Below are positions 56,000-64,000 of a stretch of 64,000 bases of DNA, piece after piece (position 1 is the stretch's first letter; each line of letters opens with the position of its first letter). The notes below the pieces were generated by a model. It saw only the letters and a list, made by a program, of their open reading frames with translations. It was not told the DNA's origin and did no database searches. Position numbers and translations under genes: made by a program. Source of the stretch: Cylicocyclus nassatus. Lineage: Eukaryota; Nematoda; Chromadorea; Rhabditida; Strongylidae. Location: contig CATQJL010000112.1 of the NCBI GenBank assembly GCA_958299035.1, forward strand, positions 55,099,140 through 55,163,139, written 5' to 3'.

Positions 56000-56121
56000 G
56001 AGGGGGGGGGGGGGTAGGAATGGGGGGGGGGGTCGTACCGAGGTCCGGTTCAAGGGGGGGGGGGGGGGGGGTCGTATCCGACGGTCGTGTGCCGCACCCC
56101 CCGCTTTACCCTGGTTATGAA
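56000..56121 (+). repeat. right terminus of giant hAT
   Basis: G-runs at 56,002-56,014, 56,022-56,032 and 56,054-56,071; the last two are directly followed by GTCGTA. Then the inverted end 56,089-56,113 and target duplication 56,114-56,121. The G-runs are on the same strand as at the left end, so the subterminal repeats are direct although the termini are inverted. Confidence 0.9.
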
Positions 56122-56361
56122 CTTTTTTTCGTAGAAAATTTGCGTACTTTTAGGTAGTTAAAAACACCCAATTTGATCCATTTTACCATTTGAAGCTATT
56201 AAGGAGAAACTTGAAAGATGTAACGTTGTGTATCTATCTAAATCATATTCAGCATTTGAAGAGGAAAGAAAAATTTTTATTGATGATTTTCACCCTCCGC
56301 AGTAGCGCAATCCATTTTTGAAAAAAATAATTGTAACTCCATCCACGTTTTCGTTTCGCAG

Positions 56362-56637
56362 ATGTTGAAAACAGTAAAAAGACCAGCATCAAAAGGCGAC
56401 TTTTTTGATATACAAACCATTATAAAAGGCAGGGCCACCAAGTATCCTTCCCTGCTCAGTGCACGAAATAGAGAGAATTCTATAACAAATTTCATGCGCA
56501 TAAGTTTTTCAGCGAGTTTTGGAAATGAGGACATGAGAAAATTGCCAGATTGCATAGTGACGAAGGCAAGAGAGGCAAGAGGCATGCCTCGCGAGAAACA
56601 TGCTCATATCCTAGAGTGTTTTGTAGAGTCCATGTGA
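56362..56637 (+). CDS. possible small gene, 91 aa, unknown
   Basis: An ATG directly follows a TTTTCGTTTCGCAG acceptor and opens 91 codons: MLKTVKRPASKGDFFDIQTI, then KGRATKYPSLLSARN, MRISFSASFGNEDMRKLPDC, ending HILECFVESM. AATAAA follows at about 56,802. The frame is polar and protein-like, but no family is recognised and no 5' exon is seen. It could be a trans-spliced single-exon gene or the last exon of a gene whose front was separated by the giant hAT insertion 240 bp upstream. Confidence 0.35.
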   Translation: MLKTVKRPASKGDFFDIQTIIKGRATKYPSLLSARNRENSITNFMRISFSASFGNEDMRKLPDCIVTKAREARGMPREKHAHILECFVESM

Positions 56638-56639
56638 TA

Positions 56640-57187
56640 AAGCCTACTATACTTTTTTACATGGGGAGATTGAAATCGCGTGGGTATATCGGATGATTGT
56701 TTGACTAACTTTACTGATGCTGAGCCATCTAGTAGCAACAATGATTCTCAAAAAAGTGCTATGCTATCATTATTTCCATTTGTCACGCTTCTCCTAACAT
56801 TTGAAATAAAAATTTGTAACTTTTGTATATATTCATTCTCATTTCCTCCACCTTTTCTCCTGAAGATATGTTGATCATTTTCTGTTCTCCTTTATTCTTA
56901 TCCTACCTTTTAGGCTCAATGTTCCCCTGATCCGCATAGTTAATCAACATGTGTTCACATTCATTTCCGATTTCTTTTACCGCAAGATTTTGAAGAACTC
57001 GGAGTGTTCATAGCAAGCAATAGATCATTTATCTACCCCCTTCGCATCTCTAAAAAATTGTATTTGTCTCTGGAATTGGAATAATATAGTTTTTTTCGGT
57101 TTCTGCGCACGCATACAGAATAAATGCAAAATTGTAACAGCATCTTTCAGGTTTCCTCTTTCGTAAACCTCGGCATTGTTAGTATAT
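56640..57187. other. no gene recognised
   Basis: AT-rich sequence between the possible small gene and the large palindrome; nothing further is seen. Confidence 0.35.
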
Positions 57188-57241
57188 GTGTGAGTAAATT
57201 AGTATGCCGACTGAGGTTAGTAGATTTTTATTGTTAGTGGC

Positions 57242-57279
57242 GGCCTGACGTTTCGACGTGTCCGTCTTCTTCAGAGGCC
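57242..57279 (-). ncRNA. hammerhead-ribozyme-like motif, left arm
   Basis: This is the reverse complement of the motif at 57,406-57,443, base for base. See that entry for pairing. Confidence 0.6.
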
Positions 57280-57405
57280 AACCTCCTCCGCCGCTGCCGC
57301 CTTGATGTTAGATGCGGCCGTCCTTCGTGCCGCTATTAGTAATTACTACTAGTGGCACGAAGGACGGCCGCATCTAACATCTGGGCGGCAGCGGCGGAGG
57401 AGGTT

Positions 57406-57443
57406 GGCCTCTGAAGAAGACGGACACGTCGAAACGTCAGGCC
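57406..57443 (+). ncRNA. hammerhead-ribozyme-like motif, right arm
   Basis: Stem I GGCCT (57,406-410) pairs with AGGCC (57,439-443) over five bases. The core CTGAAGA fits CUGANGA, stem II GACG-GACA-CGTC is perfect, GAAA follows at 431-434, then C and the triplet GUC at 436-438, where cleavage would occur. All catalytic positions visible here match the family. Stem III is almost absent, as in the hammerheads of Penelope-like elements and retrozymes, which are thought to act as dimers. Confidence 0.6.
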
Positions 57444-57498
57444 GCCACTAACAATAAACATCTTTAACCTCGGTCGGCTTACTAACTTACTCACACAT

Positions 57499-58943
57499 GT
57501 AACAGCATCGTCTTGAATGGAAATGGTCAAAGAAGAGTTGATTTCTCGCAGTCGGTATTGTTCAGCGGATCGCTCGGCTTCCGTGCGACAGAATGAGCGC
57601 ATAGCAATGGCACTGCAAAAATTGAGGGGTCCGGCAGAAACCGCTCGGCCGAAATTTTCTTTGAGATGAAGATAAAAATGCGGCACTTACACATAATCAT
57701 TCACGTCCGGATATCATTATGAGCTGTGCGCAGAAAAGGTAGCTTTTACAGATCTCACAAGTAAAAGTTGATCTGTCTCTTACTAAACAATGAGTGCTCA
57801 TTGACAGGTCTTAAGCGCTCAGATACTCGATACGCGTTCTCAGAAAATACTGCTGCTGTCCTATTGTAGAGTAAATAAACTGTAGCAGGACCAGCGCTGT
57901 ATGCTGTTCCTTACTATAGCTCCACGGTGAGAGCCATCAGTGATTTTCTTCATACTGTAAATTTAGGCTGAAGCCAGCTCTGCAATATGATGTTTGAAAG
58001 AGCGCAAAAGGTTTTCATTCTTGAAGTTATCGAAGCTTAAACGTCCGAATATAGTTTTCAAAACACTTTCCTAAGTCTATTTGGGAATATATTTCATTCT
58101 TTCTTATAAGTGGATTTTTTTACCATTTCTTCTCTTTTTGTCAACCAGTTTGTTTATTATTGACTTTGAAAGAAAAAATCATGCTCTGTGATTTTTGCTC
58201 TTACGGCTTCTTACTGAAAACAGATTTTCCAAGACAAATTGGAAGACGCAAATCAATTACGCTTCTGACATCTCGATTTATTTCCTTCACCTAGAACAGT
58301 GCAATTTGGAACTGTCAATGATATAACTTGTTGTTTTGTTTCTTCTTTTGTATTGAAAGTTTGTGATTTCTAAGAACCTAGCGTAATGGTCAGATTCGTT
58401 TCTACCCAGGATTTTCTCATTAGTGGGTGTGTGCCCTTTAGAACCGCTCTGACCCAGCGACAATAGGCCTGCTCCACGGCGACTGAGGCGCGCGCATGCG
58501 GTGCGTGCTTGGCACCGCCCAGTATGGACGAGCTGTCTGCCCAACATTTTCCACTATCTTTTCGAAAGTTATTCTTGCTTTTATTCGTCCAATTTACGTG
58601 ATTGATCTGATATCAACATATTCTGACTGCTGATATTCTGCTAATCAATTCTATTGTATATTACTTGGAAAGTTCCTGTTCTTTAAGCTTGTTCTCATGG
58701 TTTATGTGACATGAGCCTTGCTTAGCGATCTAGAACTTCAAAAACTATTGTACTACTATTCTGCTGTATTCCTATTCACTATTCTATGCTACCGCTAGAC
58801 TTTTCGGATTGGAATGCGTCGGTAAGTACTTGAAAGGTTTTGTGTCATATGTTAAGTTTAGTTTGTTTCTTCATTGTTGATTCTTACATCATGTTCCATG
58901 CAAGATTGTTCCATAACTCCGCGCACGTTGTCATGTATACTAA
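57499..58943. other. no gene recognised
   Basis: A short fragment at about 57,950-57,990 resembles the arms of the 63-kb MITE. The frames are short and lack context. Confidence 0.3.
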
Positions 58944-59400
58944 CAAGGGAATGGTCAGAAGTCGAAGTGGCCAAACCAAACAAGCTGTATACCATTCGAT
59001 GCAGTATAAAACGCTGACTTCGAATCTGTCTTTCTTATCTGCTTCCCGCTTCTGTGGACGAAGCTACAAGCCGTTTTATTGTGAAAAAATCACACATAAA
59101 AACAGCGAAATCGAGCACATTGTTGCATTTTTAGCTCAGCTTCTTTCTTTAAAAATTTGAAGTGGGATAGCTGCATGTTTTGGCTCAGCATTAAGGCGAA
59201 CGTGGCTCTGCACGGCTAAATTTTCAATTTCAAGTGTAATTTCTTAACAAAATAATGGTCTTTAATGGCTTGTAGCTTCGTCCACAGAAGCTGGAAGCAG
59301 ATAAGAAAGACAGATTCGAAGTCAGCGTTTTATACTGCATCGAATGGTATACAGCTTGTTTGGTTTGGCCACTTCGACTTCTGACCATTCCCTTGTAAGG
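58944..59400. mobile_element. inverted-repeat element with ~130-bp arms
   Basis: AAGGGAATGGTCAGAAGTCG through CTGTGGACGAAGCTACAAGCC at 58,944-59,073 recurs inverted at about 59,270-59,400 with one or two differences. Both arms translate to the same short peptide, which explains matching open frames on opposite strands. The arm start resembles the arms of the 7.7-11.1 kb family. Non-coding. Confidence 0.8.
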
Positions 59401-59659
59401 CATGAACCTTGCGTGAAGAGCTAGAACAATCAAGCTATGCATGAATTATCTTCTTCTACCATACTTTGGCATTTCGCACTTCTACTGTAATCTGCATCTA
59501 GGTCAGAGGTGTACATTTCTCAATGCCTTTGGGAGGTTTATGACGTGCGAAAGTCTCACCGTGCCAAGCAGAAGCATATAAAAAGGGTACTTAAACAGTA
59601 TGATTAGCATAATCTTTGTTTGCTTTCGAGTCATCATGCTTTCTCACAAGTTTTACATT

Positions 59660-60117
59660 GTTCCTGTCAACTCACGCAATGAAAGTCATGTTCAAAATGC
59701 TTCTACCCCGCAACCTACCTTGCGCCCTCTCCTTCCGCGTCCAGCTCCTACCCATTGTGGTTCAAGCCCACGCACCTCTTTATGTGCAAAAAATAATGCC
59801 AACAAATCCTCTTTTGATGCAATCCCCAGCTCCTCAAAGGCTTGAGAAAGTGAGGAACAAAAGCTTGACAAATTGAGGAGCATGGAAAGGGTTTGTTCAT
59901 CTTATCTCTCATTTTTACTTCTTGAACATCAACAATTCACAAATTTATTTAGAGGATATACGCCGCTTGCGAAAGAAGGATCTGAAACGTCGCCAGCGCA
60001 TCAAAAAATATATGGATTTTCATCGCGCAGAACTCTTTCAACCATGTCAATCTACGCGCGTTTTAGTTAGATATTTCCAAACCATGTCCCATTTCATTTT
60101 TGATAAAGTTGTTTAGA
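59660..60117 (+). pseudogene. possible broken gene, charged coiled-coil-like tail
   Basis: One frame reads HVQNASTPQPTLRPLLPRPA and on to DAIPSSSKA, a TGA, then ESEEQKLDKLRSMER. After a possible intron (GTTTGT... TTTATTTAG) an open exon begins near 59,955 with EDIRRLRKKDLKRRQRIKKY and MDFHRAELFQ, running to TAG at about 60,117. The charged helical pieces join sensibly, but the TGA (about 59,843) breaks the frame. It may be a relict gene, or the true intron is elsewhere. No family recognised. Confidence 0.25.
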
Positions 60118-60278
60118 TATTGTACATAATAAAATTTTTAAACTGTCGACAGCATTTTCTCAATTACACAAGGGATCCCACAATTTTACAAAACATATTA
60201 AAGCAAGTTTATTACAATTCAACGGCATGGTCCCGGGTTACCATGCCGCTGAGAAATGGAAACAAGACAAACAATATA

Positions 60279-60385
60279 TTACAACAACAAACAATAACAA
60301 TAAACAAAATAAATAAAAAACAGTAACAAACGATGACAACAATACAATAACAAACAATAAATTAAAAATAAACAACAAAACAAGA
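60279..60385. repeat. A-rich low-complexity tract
   Basis: Variable ACAAACAATAACAATAAAC units. The long hydrophobic frame on the minus strand is produced by this composition. Confidence 0.85.
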
Positions 60386-61054
60386 AAAAAAGAATCACCA
60401 GCCTTCTTTCCATTTCGCCATCGTTGTCGTCGTCGCCATTCCCGTGATCGATCATCATGGATTCTGAAAGGGTCATTCTAGAAAACGAAAAAGCATTGTC
60501 AAAATATAACAATCTACCTTTTATTCTTGAATCCATCGGTGAAAAGGACATCAGTCGTCCAAAAACGCTGATAGCTGCAAAAAATAAACGTTAGCATGCC
60601 ATTAACACACGAGCGAAAACTAACACGGAAAATGAGAGAATGGACATTAATGATGGAAGGTTTGAGGATTAGGTAAAAAAAATATGAATTAAAAAGGATT
60701 ATAAATGATAAAACATCAAAACAACTAATATATGAGAGCATTGAAAGATAAGAGCAAGACAAACGAAAAAAGAAACAAAACAAAGGTTATTGTGAGCTAA
60801 AATAGTAAAATCTCATCAAGTTTCCGCCAAATCTCTGATTTTGGCAAAATGCCAAGATTCTACGGCGTAATGCGTCCAAAAGTGTACGAAGGTGTGCGGC
60901 AAACAACTCGTCCAATTCTGCAGGTCTCGCGTCTCTCACGGCAAGGCGGCTCTCTCGCCTAGCCAGTCGCTGCCGCGGCCTCGACCAATCACAGGCGCGG
61001 GCTAATTACGCTGCCCGAGCTAGCGGTTCTAAAGGTCCGTCTCCTCTCGTTAGC
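60386..61054. other. intergenic; GC-richer upstream region of the next gene
   Basis: About 60,880-61,050 is clearly richer in GC than its surroundings (CCAATCACAGGCGCGGGCTA with a CCAAT box, CGCTGCCGCGGCC) and directly precedes the ATG at 61,055, which suits a promoter and 5' leader. Confidence 0.4.
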
Positions 61055-61684
61055 ATGATGGCGCATAAGCAGACTGTTGAATCTGTAAGTTTAGAAATCA
61101 AAACGTCAAGTTTCTTTTTTGAAAAGTTAATCTAATGAAAATAATTGGGCAGAATTTACAAAATGCCTAATGCACTACGCGTAAAACCGAATATCCTTTA
61201 CAAAAATTTATGGAGGCTACTCAACTGGCACATTGCCAATGACAGCAACTGAATTATTATCGTGCCAATTCATCAATGACGATAAAGCAGTAGTGACAGC
61301 CACCTGAAACGATCACCATGAATTTTCTCATCTAATTATCGTTCTTTGGACGTAAATCAAATGAGAAAAGTAAATCAAATGAGAAAAAAGTTTTTGCCGG
61401 CTGCTCCCCCTCACCCAGATGAGATTCAAGCAAGCGAATTTAAATTTGTTTCATTTTCCTAGCTGTCGGACAGCAAGTTGGCCGCTCCTGCGGACATGGT
61501 CGGGGTTGAGGTTGGTCGATGTATGGGGTACGGAATACGTGTCTGTGCCTCAGTAAGAAGTAAATCGGAGTTCCGATTATTGAGTATCTGCGTAATCCGT
61601 CCGCCGCACCTGAACCATACCCAAAAGACCGTCGCTATCGCCCGTGGATTGGGCATCAGTCGCAAAATTCAAAGGAAAAAATGA
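61055..61684 (+). CDS. small two-exon gene, 83 aa, unknown
   Basis: Exon 1, 61,055-61,084, reads MMAHKQTVES and ends at a perfect GTAAGT donor. Exon 2, 61,463-61,684, follows a TTTTCCTAG acceptor in phase 0 and reads LSDSKLAAPADMVGVEVGRC, then MGYGIRVCASVRSKSEFRLL and a basic tail ending ISRKIQRKK before TGA. The frame is well formed and the upstream region is GC-rich, as for a promoter. The protein has no predicted membrane helix and a basic C-terminus. An alternative GTAAGA donor at about 61,550 would shorten exon 2. I do not recognise the family. Confidence 0.5.
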
Positions 61685-62499
61685 GTCAGAGATAAGGGAT
61701 TTGACTCATTTGTATAATGTAGCTGCCCTCCTCACTTTTACACATATGCAGTGCCATGGAAAAGTAAATTTTTAGTTACTCATATGAAAACTGATCAAAA
61801 AGCCTTAGTCAAGCCTTCGCTCAATTGGCATTTTTTGTTCCTTGTGGCTGAGAAAACTAGCTTCAAATCCCTGCCCAGACCGTACTTCCTGCCATAGTGA
61901 AGACGCTTTATAAGAAATGCAAAAACTATTCTATTGCTGGATATCAATATTGTACCTGTATAACATCAACAACGGTCAACAGCGACAACGATGCTGGTAC
62001 GACGCTGTGCAAGTTGGCGCCAGGCGGTCGGTATATCAAGGCACACCATTGTTTCAGTAAATGACAACGCGATATTAATTGTGCATAATGTCTTTGATCG
62101 AGGGAGTTGGAGCTTAATTAATTTCGGGTTTACATAAATACCCTAGCCACCAGGCAGTGGACGGACGGATGGTTGGTCGACTCGTTTCCTTTCTGAATTT
62201 CGCTTCCTTTGTGAGATTCTTTCTCTCCCTCTATAGTTGTTGCCTTTTCTAATGTGTCTTTTGTAGGTTAGATTTCTTGTAGTTGTCTTCTAGTTTGTAG
62301 CCCTCTGTTTGCCTAATAAATCTAGTAAATCTTTGGCATTAATCTTTAGTCGCTAGGCTCCTCTAGCCGCACAGTTAACCCCGGGCCAATCCCATCGAAC
62401 TCGCGCGCGCCAAGTACGGCTCCGGGGTTACAATTACGCAAATAAATTTAGCAAAAACCGACTTAGATTTTTGAAAGTTGAGGGTCTGAGTTATGCCAT
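61685..62499. other. no gene recognised; LTR-like stretch
   Basis: 62,055-62,430 contains a pyrimidine-rich run, an AATAAA (about 62,314) and a GC-rich segment (CCCCGGGCC ... CGGCTCCGGGG). It looks somewhat like the R/U5 part of a retrotransposon LTR, but no matching second LTR or coding region is in the window. Confidence 0.3.
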
Positions 62500-62960
62500 A
62501 AAATTAGCGACTCGAATCAGCGTCCAAGCTGGAGTGGGTATGTTTGGAAGGCCAAGTTAATGCTCGAGCGGCAGCTTTGTCTGAGGTCGGATCTCCGGAT
62601 TCCGAATCGATGTTTAAGTTTGGTTGTCTTCAAAAGCTTCCTTTGAAGTGCTCTAAGTGTTGTTCGTAATGCCTTCACAGTTGTTGAGGTATAGCAGGTT
62701 TTGGCGGTAAACACAATGCTGGGAGAGCGGTAGCATTGAAAAGGCGAGAAGCGCGCAATTCGGATTAGCAAGTTTGTCTGTAGCCTCTTTTAGAGGGCCG
62801 AAGGCTGAGTTCATCCTTCTTGTTGTTCATGTTGTTGGCGCGTCCCAGGTAAACATAAGATGAAGTCTCCTTTATCGGTGATCCATCCAAAAATAATTGA
62901 CTTTCACCACACCAGTGGCCGTGTTCATCAAAAAACCCTGAGGGTAAACCTTACCCTCGG
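62500..62960 (-). pseudogene. RTE-type LINE, 3' RT fragment
   Basis: The minus strand reads SSYVYLG-NMNN (about 62,850), ATDKLAN-like sequence, TAKTCYTSTTVKALRTTLRA and LQRKLLKTTKLKHRFGIRRS (about 62,660-62,590). It corresponds to the C-terminal part of the RTE polyprotein at 40.4-40.8 kb (SKALRTTHRALERSLLKMTR). It is only distantly similar to that copy, so it is an older insertion or another RTE lineage. Frames are broken. Confidence 0.7.
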
Positions 62961-63217
62961 GTTGGTTTACCCTCAGGTCTTAGGGCCGTGTTCGTCAACG
63001 TAGGGTTTAACCCGGAAAGCGATTAACCCCGTATACATCAACGAACCTAAAGGGTACAATCTACCCTTGAGAGTAATTCACCAGCACAGCTCATTAGGTT
63101 AAGCTTAATCCTAGCATAAAGCAAGATTAGATTCACTCTAACATCTTGTACAAACATCAAATGATCATTCGATGCACCATTCACTCCTAGTGATATTATT
63201 CTGACAACAAACAAATA
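62961..63217. repeat. small GGCCGTGTTC-type repeats
   Basis: GGCCGTGTTCATCAA (about 62,929) and GGCCGTGTTCGTCAA (about 62,985) flank TACCCTC / GAGGGTA inverted blocks. Probably a tiny MITE or satellite fragment. No gene. Confidence 0.4.
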
Positions 63218-63829
63218 CAGGGTGTCCCAAAAAAATGTATCGAACGTTTGATCGTTAATATCGAAGTCTTTGCCTTGCTTCAGGTACCGTTTTGTAGAGC
63301 TGGCTTCAACTTAGATTTGCATTGTAGAACGAATCACTCCTTTCTCTTCATTACTGTAGGATTACGGTAGAAACTTCAAAGAGGGTTTTCTCTTACACTA
63401 GGCTAATCAGAGTTGCTGATTATAATTGTAAAGTTCCCAACTTATTATGCTTCATTGAAGAGTTATGCCAGGTAAGAAGTAGCGGCCATTTTTTCAATGT
63501 TCCTAAAAAGTGGGATTGCACCGTTTAGAAAGCTTCGTAATCTTGTTAATAGTTGAGTATTGAACTCAGCGTCCATAAAAAACCCTATTACACAAGTTTT
63601 CACAATTTTTTGAAAAATTTTGAAACGCCAGCTTTTTTCACATTAACACCATATGTTTCAAGTTTCTGCCGTAATCCTACAGTAAAGAAGAGAGATGAGT
63701 GATTCGTTCTATAATGCAAATCTAAGTTGAAGCCAGCTCTACAAAACGGTACCTGAAGCAAGGCAAAAGACTTCTTGGGAAGAGAGTTATTAACGATCAA
63801 ACGTTCGATACATTTTTTGGGACACCCTG
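63218..63829. mobile_element. complete mariner-type MITE with TA target duplication
   Basis: The ends CAGGGTGTCCCAAAAAAATG and its inverse lie between TA at 63,216-63,217 and 63,830-63,831. Long arms of about 180 bp (GATCGTTAATA, TTTGCCTTGCTTCAGGTACC, AACTTAGATTTGCATT) match in inverse with few differences. It is 612 bp, with no transposase. Fragments of the same family lie at 220-397, 6,435-6,600 and near 57,950. Confidence 0.9.
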
Positions 63830-64000
63830 TATTTATAGTCGCTACTATCTCAAACTTCCTATGACCTCCTTTCGTGTCTTCGCTTGATGTTATCATACGG
63901 TAATGTAATCGGCCGAGTTGTTACAGTCAAAGATTTAGTTTTAAATAAAGCACATGCCCAACTAAGGGCTCTGATATGGCGAAAGTCAAGCTCAACAACT

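Larger units (their letters stand above)
44723..56113. mobile_element. giant hAT transposon with transposase and four cargo genes
   Basis: The left end CAGGGTAAAGCGGGGGGTGC plus GGCAC (44,723-44,747) and the right end 56,089-56,113 are perfect 25-bp inverted repeats. GTTATGAA is duplicated exactly at 44,715-44,722 and 56,114-56,121. CAG ends with an 8-bp duplication define hAT. The element is 11,391 bp, against the few kilobases usual for the superfamily. It encodes an apparently intact hAT transposase (minus), two further minus-strand genes, and two plus-strand genes, all with consistent splice sites. Smaller repeats are nested inside (51.94-52.24, 52.31-52.39, 55.84-55.99 kb). Perfect termini, perfect target duplication and open genes suggest recent movement. 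Confidence 0.93.
57188..57498. mobile_element. 310-bp near-perfect palindrome with two facing ribozyme-like motifs
   Basis: GTGTGAGTAAATTAGTATGC at the left and its near inverse CTTACTCACACAT at the right bound arms of about 150 bp that meet near 57,342 (AATTACT). Shared blocks include GGCCGTCCTTCGTGCC / GGCACGAAGGACGGCC and CTCCTCCGCCGCTGCCGCC. Each arm carries an intact hammerhead-like core pointing towards its own outer edge. It resembles a head-to-head pair of PLE or retrozyme terminal repeats. No coding sequence. Confidence 0.85.

Noticed and set aside
58840..59442. Same peptide (MVRSRSGQTKQAVYHSMQYK) on both strands
   Set aside because: Produced by the two arms of an inverted repeat, not by genes.
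60279..60551. Phe/Leu/Cys-rich frame on the minus strand
   Set aside because: Translation of an A-rich low-complexity tract.
62055..62430. Possible solo LTR with AATAAA and GC-rich end
   Set aside because: No matching LTR, primer-binding site with a known tRNA, target duplication or gag-pol sequence is visible.
1..64000. tRNA, rRNA, SL RNA, CRISPR arrays, bacterial-type operators or terminators
   Set aside because: No cloverleaf B-box pattern, rRNA core, SL sequence or spaced direct-repeat array was found by reading; the window is eukaryotic.

Overview
The window looks like a repeat-rich clade V parasitic nematode genome, probably a hookworm or other strongylid. The reasons are short introns of about 40-60 bp with T-rich TTTTCAG-type 3' splice sites, ATG codons just after such sites without a good upstream exon (as in spliced-leader trans-splicing), RTE-type LINEs of the kind common in hookworms, and heavy DNA-transposon load. 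The species is an inference. Almost all of the sequence is mobile-element debris, often nested. I see no rRNA, tRNA, SL RNA or CRISPR array.

Layout. 1-17.5 kb holds MITEs, foldback elements, a truncated RTE LINE (2.75-3.9 kb), a Penelope-like element (PLE) fragment (3.9-4.5 kb), and a long-inverted-repeat element (7.7-11.1 kb) with a mariner-like insertion. 17.5-21.4 kb holds a broken multi-exon fragment of the large conserved gene Furry/SAX-2. It is interrupted by a 1.15-kb element with a 9-bp target duplication, which itself carries a 146-bp element with another 9-bp duplication. The fragment lies between two copies of a 23-bp tandem repeat and facing inverted ends, so it may have been captured by a transposon. 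21.8-24.7 kb holds PLE remnants with a hAT MITE. 25.7-32.1 kb holds a dead Helitron split by a CR1/Jockey-like LINE on the other strand. 33.6-41.1 kb holds a second hAT MITE, a third PLE, a mariner-type MITE and the best RTE copy.

The main find is at 44,715-56,121: one 11,391-bp hAT transposon with 25-bp perfect inverted ends and a perfect 8-bp target duplication, GTTATGAA. It encodes a transposase of about 1,420 aa in five exons (zinc-finger-like motif, hAT core and C-terminal dimerisation domain, apparently intact). It also carries four other genes I do not recognise. The transposase and two small genes run leftward in close order; a ten-exon coiled-coil-like gene and a 66-aa membrane protein gene run rightward. 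The two blocks diverge from about 51.5-52.8 kb, and both have the spacing of nematode operons. A paralogue of the empty target site lies at 34.2 kb in the same window.

56.1-64 kb holds a possible small gene, a 310-bp palindrome carrying two facing hammerhead-ribozyme-like motifs, inverted repeats, a two-exon small gene (61.06-61.68 kb), an RTE remnant and a complete MITE with TA target duplication (63.2-63.8 kb). Similar hammerhead-like motifs occur at 4.7, 15.8 and 34.5 kb. All splice models are read by eye from frame and splice-site agreement, with no transcript support.
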